From: an uncultured Planctomycetaceae bacterium
GTDB lineage: Bacteria > Planctomycetota > Planctomycetia > Planctomycetales > Planctomycetaceae
Length of the DNA: 6,237 nucleotides
Assembly (NCBI GenBank): GCA_937975745.1
Contig: CALJUK010001029.1
Span: forward strand, 1 to 6,237
Direction of reading: 5' to 3'
Shown here: positions 1-5,506 of the stretch, piece by piece
Layout: each line of letters begins with the position of its first letter
Position numbering within the stretch: position 1 is the first letter of the stretch
The notes under the pieces: model-generated
The model's database searches: none
Seen by the model: only the letters and a program-made list of their open reading frames with translations
Told to the model about the DNA's origin: nothing
Position numbers and translations under genes: made by a program

Positions 1-385
1 CTTCGGCACTCAGCTCGCGCGGCTTACTGGCCCGCTTCTTAAGAACGGGTGCAGCCGCAACTGCTTCCGGAATCGCCTCGTCTGCTGTGATCTCCATGCC
101 CATTTCTTCCAGGCACATCAGCAGATTGTCGAGCTTTTCTGGATTGACGGCTTCGTCGGGAAGATAATCGTTGACCTGGGTATAGGTCAAAAATCCCCCT
201 TGTTTGCGGCCGGTGGTAATCAGTTCTGACAGTCGTTCATCAAGCCTATGCACAGACGTCTCCTCCCGCGGTCCGGACTCTTCGGGACGCTCTTGGTGGG
301 CAATATCTTCGTTCAATCCGGCACATTCGCCCACTGCGGGCGTTCGACGATCAGTCACGTCGGAGCGGATTGATATTGTCGTCAT
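1..385 (-). CDS. rpoD: RNA polymerase primary sigma factor RpoD (sigma-70/SigA), N-terminal part, cut by window edge
   Basis: This is the N-terminal 128 codons of the housekeeping sigma factor, which directs core RNA polymerase to -35/-10 promoters. The rest lies beyond the left edge. Residues 1-44 form a variable, Glu-rich leader. Residues 46-103 match sigma-70 region 1.1, the domain that masks DNA binding by free sigma: RLDERLSELITTGRKQGG, then LTYTQVNDYLPDE, then NPEKLDNLLMCLEEMGMEI. The stretch after it, rich in Ala and Lys, looks like the usual linker before region 1.2. ATG at 385-383 is chosen because an in-frame TGA lies upstream and no other ATG precedes region 1.1. No clear Shine-Dalgarno is seen, so a downstream GTG (near 253) is a weaker alternative. 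The gene follows dnaG on the same strand after 99 bases, as in the macromolecular-synthesis operon. Regions 2-4 cannot be seen, so their presence is inferred from the family. Confidence 0.93.
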   Translation of the reverse strand, partial: MTTISIRSDVTDRRTPAVGECAGLNEDIAHQERPEESGPREETSVHRLDERLSELITTGRKQGGFLTYTQVNDYLPDEAVNPEKLDNLLMCLEEMGMEITADEAIPEAVAAAPVLKKRASKPRELSAE

Positions 386-484
386 CAGGGTATCGTACTG
401 AACTCAAACAGGCTGAATTCGAACAAGCCGCAACGGAACAATGCTATCACAACCCTTGGGGCCACGACCGGCGGAGACGTGGGG
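386..484 (-). other. dnaG-rpoD intergenic spacer with a 15-base imperfect tandem repeat
   Basis: This 99-base spacer separates the dnaG stop from the rpoD ATG. Read on the minus strand, TTGTTCGAATTCAG (426-413) is followed directly by CTGTTTGAGTTCAG (411-398). The two copies match at 11 of 14 positions with a period of 15. No hairpin followed by a T-run is visible, so nothing suggests termination between the genes and read-through from dnaG is likely. I could not identify a convincing internal promoter. The TTG-rich stretch at 406-426 could supply a -35, but no good -10 sits at the right spacing. Confidence 0.4.
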
Positions 485-2404
485 TCACGTCGCCCGCTTC
501 TGGTGGAACTGCGAAGCTCGCCGCAGCATTCGCTTCGCATCGTCGCCCAGTGTCTCCGAGTGAGCCCCGTCGGCAATCAGGCCTCGCAGACGTTGCTGAT
601 CGGCGGTTTCGGTTCGCCACAGGATGTTGTGAATGGCCTGCTCCAAAAACGATTTGGGACCGTTGGGTAAACGCTCCCGGGACATCGTGTCCTGGAGTAA
701 TCCGGCGACATCCTTTTGCCGGCTTGCTTTATCCATCCATAATGCAAGGCGGCGAAGCTCATGGTCTTCCAGCTCCGCCGTAACCGTTTCCGCGGTGGGG
801 GTCACGCCCTGGTTGGCCAATGCGTAGCAGATGGCCAACAATTCCCGGAGTTGTTCGTTGCGAATCTCTTTTAACGGAATCTGTTCTCGTATCACGGAGA
901 CTACTTGCGGTGAGGCAAACACGATCTCCAGTAAATCCGCCTCCAGCGCATCATCGCGACTGGGACGTTCGTAATTCCAACTCGGGCGACTTGGCGCAGC
1001 GGACTCCCCTTTGGCTGTCTGTGCCGTGGCTGCCTGCCTCGCTGTCGTCACCTGTCGCGGACCGTCCCCATGTGGGCCAGCGGCGCGATGCTTCCGAATA
1101 TCGGCCAAGCTGCGGCGAACACTCGACTCTGGCAAGCCCAGTATTTGCGACGTCTTGGCAAGAATAATTTCCTCTCGAATTGTTCCCGCCAGTCGCGGAA
1201 TTGTTGCCGCAAGTTCCAACATTTCATTCAAGACTCGATGCTTCGCATCGATCGAATCCAGGCCGTAACGGCCGACCACCAGATTCAGTTTATGCTCCCA
1301 TGCTTCGGGTGCCGCCCCGATCCGGTCTTCTAACTCTGCGATTCCGGCGGAAGCAATCCAGTCTGCAGGGTCTTTGCCGTCCGGAAGCGTCAAAATACGT
1401 AAATCGACTTCCTGGGCCAGAAACCGACTCAAGGCCCGTTCGGCGGCCATCTTTCCCGCGTCGTCCCCGTCATACAGCAGGACGACTTTGCGGGCGAAAT
1501 GCTTTAACCGCGTTACATGTGTTTCGGTCAGCGCTGTCCCCAACGTCCCGACGACGTTGGCCAACCCCGCCTGCTGAGATGCAATGCAATCGGTATACCC
1601 TTCGACGACAACTGCCACCCCGGTTTTGCGAATACCTTCCCGATCCTTATGCAATCCATAAAGTAACCGGCTTTTGGAAAAGACCGTGCTTTCCGGGCTG
1701 TTCCAGTACTTGGCGGCATCTTTCCCTGCGCCGGGTAAGACACGTCCACCAAACGCAACAGGTCGGGCTCTTTCGTCGTGAATCGGAAACATCACCCGAT
1801 CTACGAAATAATCGTAATAGCCGTTACCTCTGTCCCGCTGTCGAACCAACTGAGCCGCCGCCAGCTCTTCCGGACGGTATTGGCCCCGTGACCGTTCGCT
1901 CAGCCATTCCCAATTCGCCGGGTGATAGCCAAGCCGAAACCGGTCGATTGTCTCTGCTGTGAAGCCCCGCTCGGCCAGGTAGTCCCGGGCGGCCTTAGCT
2001 TCGCTGGCCTGTTTCAAACACTGATGGAATTGCAATTCGGCCCAAGCCAAGGCCTCGTATATGCGTTCTTTCGATCGGCCGGCCTGATCTCCACCGGACC
2101 GGTATTGCTTGGGGAGTTCCAGATGAGCCCGCTTGGCGAGCAGTTCGAGCGCCTCGCGAAAGCCGATTTTGTCGAACAACTGGACCCAGGAAAAACAGTC
2201 TCCCCCTTCGTTACAGACCCAGCACCGCCAGGTTTGACGATCCGGGTAGACGCGCATCGATGGATTGTGATCGTCGTGGAATGGACACAGGCCGACAAAC
2301 TCGCGGCCGCTCGATTGCAATCGAACATTCTCGGAAACCAGACTGACCAGGTCAGTTTGGGCGCGAACCTGCTCCTTGAAGTTCGAGCCAAGCCCCGGTT
2401 CCAC
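485..2404 (-). CDS. dnaG: DNA primase DnaG
   Basis: This primase makes the short RNA primers for lagging-strand synthesis and works with the replicative helicase DnaB at the fork. The product has 639 residues, close to the usual bacterial length of about 580-650. Residues 10-95 are the CHC2 zinc-ribbon domain, with ligands C40, H43, C61 and C64. The RNA-polymerase core spans about 120-370: RVMFPI (203-208), FGGRVL (218-223) and KYWNSPES (232-239) are typical DnaG blocks. The Toprim metal-binding residues are E268 in VEGYTD and D312/D314 in DGDDAG. A low-complexity linker rich in Ala, Thr and Gln (about 438-478) leads to a divergent C-terminal helicase-binding domain (about 485-639). The start is GTG (2404-2402), preceded by GGAG with a 6-base spacer. 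An in-frame stop lies upstream, and no ATG, GTG or TTG lies between it and this GTG. The gene is intact, with all key residues present. Confidence 0.98.
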   Translation of the reverse strand: MEPGLGSNFKEQVRAQTDLVSLVSENVRLQSSGREFVGLCPFHDDHNPSMRVYPDRQTWRCWVCNEGGDCFSWVQLFDKIGFREALELLAKRAHLELPKQYRSGGDQAGRSKERIYEALAWAELQFHQCLKQASEAKAARDYLAERGFTAETIDRFRLGYHPANWEWLSERSRGQYRPEELAAAQLVRQRDRGNGYYDYFVDRVMFPIHDERARPVAFGGRVLPGAGKDAAKYWNSPESTVFSKSRLLYGLHKDREGIRKTGVAVVVEGYTDCIASQQAGLANVVGTLGTALTETHVTRLKHFARKVVLLYDGDDAGKMAAERALSRFLAQEVDLRILTLPDGKDPADWIASAGIAELEDRIGAAPEAWEHKLNLVVGRYGLDSIDAKHRVLNEMLELAATIPRLAGTIREEIILAKTSQILGLPESSVRRSLADIRKHRAAGPHGDGPRQVTTARQAATAQTAKGESAAPSRPSWNYERPSRDDALEADLLEIVFASPQVVSVIREQIPLKEIRNEQLRELLAICYALANQGVTPTAETVTAELEDHELRRLALWMDKASRQKDVAGLLQDTMSRERLPNGPKSFLEQAIHNILWRTETADQQRLRGLIADGAHSETLGDDAKRMLRRASQFHQKRAT

Positions 2405-2414
2405 GTTGATCTCC
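2405..2414 (-). promoter_or_regulatory. Ribosome binding site of dnaG
   Basis: GGAG at 2414-2411 sits 6 bases before the GTG codon (minus strand). It decides the start, because the stretch from here back to the in-frame TGA contains no ATG, GTG or TTG. Confidence 0.75.
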
Positions 2415-2747
2415 GTCCGTGTCGAAACTTGGTTGATCGATACCGTCCCAATCTGCCATGAGCCGGCGTGAATTCTCCAACTTCAACGGGCAGAGTCGCG
2501 CGGTCCAGTCACCGGCAGACGAGACTGTGGCGCACGCGGCGAGAAACGTCGAGATACGCTGCACTCGAAATCCTGCCTTCGCGACACCGTCGTGAACTGC
2601 CCTGCACGAATTGCACCGCTGTGACCGGACGGGTTGTGAAGACCAGGTCGACGGTTCCGTGTCACCGCTAACATTCGTGTTTTGCCGCCGACCTGACAAG
2701 TCGACAAAAGATTAGTGACAAAATCTGCACTCGATCGTCGGCCGAAC
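2405..2747 (-). other. Long 5' leader of dnaG, no gene recognised
   Basis: If transcription starts about 7 bases after the -10 box at 2754-2759, dnaG carries a leader of about 340 nt, long for a housekeeping gene. Two overlapping minus-strand open frames cover part of it: a TTG start at 2707 ending at 2483, and a TTG start at 2699 running into dnaG. Neither has a visible Shine-Dalgarno sequence, and neither translation resembles ribosomal protein S21 or any family I know. I treat them as chance frames. The leader could hold a regulatory RNA structure or a small peptide, but I cannot identify a riboswitch class or an intrinsic terminator by eye. Confidence 0.4.
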
Positions 2748-2753
2748 AGAGCA

Positions 2754-2781
2754 ATTCTACAACGTGGAATCGGTCGGTCAA
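2754..2781 (-). promoter_or_regulatory. Sigma-70-type promoter driving dnaG(-rpoD)
   Basis: On the minus strand, TTGACC (2781-2776, five of six matches to TTGACA) is followed after 16 bases by TAGAAT (2759-2754, five of six matches to TATAAT). It points towards dnaG and lies next to the AT-richest part of the gap. This is the best promoter match I found in the window. Transcription would begin near 2747. The call rests on the consensus match and spacing alone. Confidence 0.65.
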
Positions 2782-2806
2782 GCTGGCAGCGAAGATGTTA
2801 GATCGA

Positions 2807-2822
2807 CTTATGACACCATAAG
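2807..2822. promoter_or_regulatory. Perfect inverted repeat, possible operator
   Basis: CTTATG (2807-2812), a 4-base spacer ACAC, then CATAAG (2817-2822) form a perfect 6-base dyad. It lies 26 bases upstream of the dnaG -35 box, in the AT-rich centre of the divergent region, where a dimeric regulator could bind. The cognate protein is unknown, and a short hairpin or chance occurrence is possible. Confidence 0.35.
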
Positions 2823-2847
2823 CTCAAATCTATCAAATCGTTAATAC

Positions 2848-2857
2848 AAGTTAACTT
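2848..2857. promoter_or_regulatory. 10-base perfect palindrome in AT-rich patch
   Basis: AAGTTAACTT is a perfect 10-base palindrome. An overlapping dyad, GTTAA (2840-2844) with TTAAC (2851-2855) across 6 bases, shares its right arm. Together with the dyad at 2807-2822 it marks an AT-rich stretch (about 2800-2860) unlike the GC-rich surroundings, as expected for a control region between divergent genes. No specific regulator can be named. Confidence 0.3.
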
Positions 2858-2861
2858 CGCA

Positions 2862-3317
2862 CAAGTCACATGCGACCGTTGCCGCTTTCCCAGTCGAATG
2901 GCTCCCCGCAACCGTCCAGGTCCCCCGCGACCGTCAGAGCCCTCCACAGCCCAGCCGACAGTTGGGATCCAGGAATTGTGGGATTCACTGGGCTGGGGGT
3001 GGTGCGGACTGAGTCACACTCCATCGCCGCGGACGCGGACTCTCGCTTCCTCCGCCAGGGTGGGGCGAGACGGGGGGTGGACCGTGTCTCGCGTTCGCCA
3101 TGACTATTCGTCGCTCGACTTCGCCCGATGCCCGCCTGGTCGGAGTTGCCCGATTGCCGCTGTCGACTCCCCCGGACGCACGAAATCGCCCAGACTCCCA
3201 GAACCGTTCAAACCGACTCAACCGCTGCAAGTCGGGAAACCGATACAAATTCAATGCGGCGGAGCCACAACGCTCCCGGTACGGACTGCTCGTCTGAAAT
3301 GATTATGGGAACACCAG
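2862..3317 (+). other. Gene-free, GC-rich stretch upstream of the outer membrane efflux gene
   Basis: About 456 bases lie here without a gene I can support. Several short open frames exist on both strands (for example 2898-3302 plus, 3100-3297 plus, 2985-3254 minus). Their translations are rich in Pro, Arg and Ser, resemble no family I know and have no good Shine-Dalgarno sequence. No clear sigma-70 promoter for the downstream gene is visible. The stretch includes a 9-base-periodic AACCG array (3202-3246). No tRNA or insertion sequence was recognised. Confidence 0.5.
3202..3246 (+). repeat. Short 9-base-periodic AACCG array
   Basis: AACCGTTCA, AACCGACTC and AACCGCTGC follow one another at exactly 9-base spacing (3202-3228). 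After one diverged unit (AAGTCGGGA) comes AACCGATAC (3238-3246), still in register. Only the AACCG core is kept. In one plus-strand frame it reads as Asn-Arg-x repeats (NRS-NRL-NRC-KSG-NRY). It could be a set of direct-repeat binding sites, a remnant of a low-complexity coding region, or chance. Confidence 0.35.
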
Positions 3318-4763
3318 TTGCGTGTCTGCGGAGTCATTGGAATCGCGGGGCTGCTGACGCTGGCAAACATGGGCTGCCAGGGAACGCTCCCTGTCCGGCC
3401 GCATCGACCACTCCGCGCGGAGACGGTGCCGCCGGTCGAGTCCGACGAATCAAGTGGCTTGCTTCCGGTGATGAATCGCCGTCAAACGTCGGCCGGTGAG
3501 ATCGTTCTGACATCGGCAGAAGTCGAAGTCCCCTCCGAAACGGCAGATTCTCTCTCCGGCCTGAAAGCGGCCGAGAGGAGAGATCCCATTTCTTTGCTGG
3601 ACCTGGAAACAATCGCGTTTGAATCCAATCCGACGTTGTCTGCGGCCACTGCCCGCATGCAGGCGGCGCGCGGGAAACAGGTTCAGGCGGGACTTTATCC
3701 GAACCCGGTCATCGGCTACGACGGGACACAAATCGGGAATCTGGGGACAGCCGGGCAGCAGGGGGGATTCATCAGTCAGCGTTTTATCACGGGTGGCAAA
3801 CTCAAGCTCGACCAGGCGATCGCCGGAAAGGAAGTCGAGGAATTCCATTTCCAGTTCCACGCCGACGAGCAGCGTGTTCTGAGCGACGTGCGCGTTCGTT
3901 TCTACGAAGCCTTGGTGGCACAGAGACGTGTCGAGCTGGCCAAAGAACTGACCGAGATCGGCGACAACCTGGTTGATGCGACGAAGACTCTCTATGAAGC
4001 TCGTCAGGGGACAGAGAACGATCTGTTGCAGGCGGAGATCCGAGCGGACGAATCGAATATCCTGCTCGACAATGCCCGCAATCAGAATGTGGAAGCCTGG
4101 ATGCGCTTGGCCGCCGTGATTGGACGTCCGGAATTACCGGTCCAACCACTCGACGGGACGTTGGAGGCAGAACTGCCCGGGTATGGTTGGGACGAGTGCT
4201 ATGAACTGGCACTTAGCAACAACCCCGCGGTGAATGCAGCCCGCACACGCGTCGATCGAATGAGTGTTTCCATCGCACGTGCGCAACGGCAGCCCATCCC
4301 CAACGTCGACTTGTCGGTGAGTGTTCGGCATAGCAACTTCACCGATAGCGACGTCGCCAACGTACAGTTGGGAATCCCAGTGCCGATCTTCGACGGGAAC
4401 CAGGGCAACGTTCAGCAGGCGGAAGCAGAATGGGTCGCGGCCAGTCATGAACTTCGGCGTCTCGAACTCGACCTGCTGGATCGTCTGGCGGTCACCTACC
4501 GGCGATATCAGAATGCCCGACAACAGGTCGATCGCTACAATCAGCGGATGATTCCCCGCGCCAAGCGGTCACTCGACCTGGTGACCAAGGCCTATGAGAA
4601 TGGTCAGATCGAGTATCTGATGCTGCTCACCGCCCAGGAAACTTATGTGCGAGTGAACCTGTCGTATCTCGAATCTTTGCAAGAGTTTTGGGGTGCCATC
4701 TCGATCATTGAGGGGCAGTTGCTAGCGGGAAGTCTGGGGAACAATGGTGACTTTCCCCGCTAG
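3318..4763 (+). CDS. TolC/CusC/CzcC-family outer membrane efflux lipoprotein
   Basis: The 481-residue product is the outer membrane channel of a tripartite exporter, carrying substrates from a pump and adaptor across the outer membrane. Residues 1-20 look like a lipoprotein signal (MRV, then a hydrophobic core, then C20-Q-G), though Asn at -3 makes the lipobox imperfect. Two outer-membrane-efflux repeats follow, about 88-275 and 290-470. Repeat 1 has NPTLSAATARMQAARG, GLYPNPVIGY and the block GQQGGFISQRFITGGKLKL (146-164). Repeat 2 has NNPAVNAARTRV, IPVPIFDGNQGNVQQAEAEW and TAQETYVRVNLSYLESLQ. LYPNP, SQ-x-F-x-TGGKL and PIFDGNQG are typical of the metal-efflux (CzcC/CusC-like) branch, so metal export is plausible but unproven. 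An in-frame TGA at 3300 leaves TTG 3318 as the first usable start, with only a weak GGGA before it; ATG 3369 would lose the signal sequence. The neighbours downstream are a Cys-rich exported protein and an ABC permease. Confidence 0.92.
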   Translation: MRVCGVIGIAGLLTLANMGCQGTLPVRPHRPLRAETVPPVESDESSGLLPVMNRRQTSAGEIVLTSAEVEVPSETADSLSGLKAAERRDPISLLDLETIAFESNPTLSAATARMQAARGKQVQAGLYPNPVIGYDGTQIGNLGTAGQQGGFISQRFITGGKLKLDQAIAGKEVEEFHFQFHADEQRVLSDVRVRFYEALVAQRRVELAKELTEIGDNLVDATKTLYEARQGTENDLLQAEIRADESNILLDNARNQNVEAWMRLAAVIGRPELPVQPLDGTLEAELPGYGWDECYELALSNNPAVNAARTRVDRMSVSIARAQRQPIPNVDLSVSVRHSNFTDSDVANVQLGIPVPIFDGNQGNVQQAEAEWVAASHELRRLELDLLDRLAVTYRRYQNARQQVDRYNQRMIPRAKRSLDLVTKAYENGQIEYLMLLTAQETYVRVNLSYLESLQEFWGAISIIEGQLLAGSLGNNGDFPR

Positions 4764-4934
4764 TCCGCGTTGCAGGGGGAAGCGAGCGTTGGGAACAGCG
4801 GGGATCAACCCCGCCGCTCAGGATCAGGCAGATGACGCCGCCAGAAGCCGCGATTTGTAGGCGCAGCGCGCTCTAAGAACGAATTGCCAAGCCTCGGTCC
4901 ATGTCGTAGTATGGAGTTTCTGAGGAGTTCGCAG
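4764..4934 (+). other. Spacer between efflux gene and Cys-rich gene, with a small hairpin
   Basis: These 171 bases contain one perfect 6-base dyad, GCGGGG (4798-4803) and CCCCGC (4809-4814) around a 5-base loop. No T-run follows, so it does not qualify as a standard intrinsic terminator. I see no convincing promoter. Co-transcription of the flanking genes is therefore possible but not shown. Confidence 0.35.
4922..4927 (+). promoter_or_regulatory. Strong Shine-Dalgarno of the Cys-rich gene
   Basis: GAGGAG at 4922-4927 lies 7 bases before ATG 4935. It favours this start over the in-frame ATG at 4911 and TTG at 4884, which lack such a site and would add a Ser/Pro/Arg tail in front of the signal sequence. 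Confidence 0.75.
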
Positions 4935-5357
4935 ATGTTTGCCCGGTGCCTGTCACTTGTGATGATCTTGGCCGTCATTGCCTGCCCGCTGTGGTGTGGC
5001 AATGGACGTTGCGACGCTGCGCCCTGTTGTTCCTCGAAAGTCGTGGGTACGTCTGCGGCATGCTGTGCGAAACACACCACGAAGTCGTGCAGTGGCGATT
5101 CGTCTGACGACGAAGCCCCCTGTCCGGTTGATTTCCCAACGGAGTTGTCCTGCCAGGGGATTTGCGGCGGTGCCGTTCTCGAGAAGCCATTGCAACTTCC
5201 TTCCGTCCCGACGCTCTTCCTGACACTGATTGATGTCCGCGAAGTTGCAGACTGTGGGAAGGTTGAGTCGGGCCGAGGGGCGCTCTGCGATCGAGCCGTC
5301 GGGAGCGGAAACTACGGTCGCGTTCTGCGCACGCTGCACATGTCGTTTCTTTGCTAA
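4935..5357 (+). CDS. Small exported cysteine-rich protein of unknown function, CQGICGGAV motif
   Basis: The 140-residue product has 15 cysteines (5, 17, 21, 26, 31, 32, 43, 44, 52, 63, 73, 77, 107, 118, 140). Residues 1-16 are a signal-like hydrophobic segment (MFARCLSLVMILAVIA). V-I-A-C17 fits a loose lipobox, so it may be a lipoprotein or an ordinary secreted protein. Next come C17-x3-C21, CC pairs at 31-32 and 43-44, an acidic patch (SGDSSDDE, 53-60), and C73QGICGGAVLE83. The C-terminus is GRVLRTLHMSFLC, ending in a cysteine. From memory, similar small proteins with CQ(G)ICGGA and a C-terminal LRxLH-like motif occur beside efflux genes in planctomycetes, but I could not verify this. A role in periplasmic metal binding or thiol chemistry is inference from cysteine content and neighbourhood. 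The reading frame is intact, and the strong Shine-Dalgarno supports real expression. Confidence 0.82.
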   Translation: MFARCLSLVMILAVIACPLWCGNGRCDAAPCCSSKVVGTSAACCAKHTTKSCSGDSSDDEAPCPVDFPTELSCQGICGGAVLEKPLQLPSVPTLFLTLIDVREVADCGKVESGRGALCDRAVGSGNYGRVLRTLHMSFLC

Positions 5358-5506
5358 CGAGTCCAGAGCCGAGCATCCCGTGGTCGACGGCTGATGAGCC
5401 TGGGCAACCATAGGAAAGCCGGTTCTCGCTTGCGGCAGTATTTCGGCGTTGGGGGTTTCCCGTGCGCCGAGATGTCCTCATTTCTGGACTCGAGCGCGGC
5501 ATTCTC
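5358..5506 (+). other. Spacer before the permease gene
   Basis: This 149-base gap shows no terminator and no clear promoter. The permease frame is open from a TAG at 5411, and a GTG at 5462 preceded by a G-run (GGGGG) is an alternative start that would add 15 residues. No part of an ABC ATPase gene is present here. Confidence 0.3.

Noticed and set aside
1180..1962. A 260-codon plus-strand open frame opposite dnaG
   Set aside because: It lies wholly antisense to the intact primase gene, its translation is rich in Arg, Pro and Ser with no family resemblance, and it has no ribosome binding site. It is a shadow of GC-rich coding sequence.
2352..2707. Minus-strand small open frames in the dnaG leader (TTG at 2707 and 2699), considered as a possible rpsU or small gene
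   Set aside because: No ribosomal protein S21 motifs, no Shine-Dalgarno, ambiguous TTG starts, and two frames equally open. Kept only as an unexplained leader.
2809..2836. Plus-strand promoter TTATGA-16-TATCAA for the efflux gene
   Set aside because: Only three of six -35 positions match and the site would be nearly 500 bases from the start codon. Too weak to list.
2898..3302. 134-codon plus-strand open frame upstream of the efflux gene
   Set aside because: Pro/Arg/Ser-rich translation, no recognised domain and other frames equally open in the same GC-rich stretch. Coding evidence is lacking.
4798..4814. GC-rich hairpin after the efflux gene as a terminator
   Set aside because: The stem is only 6 bases and no T-run follows, so it does not meet intrinsic terminator criteria.
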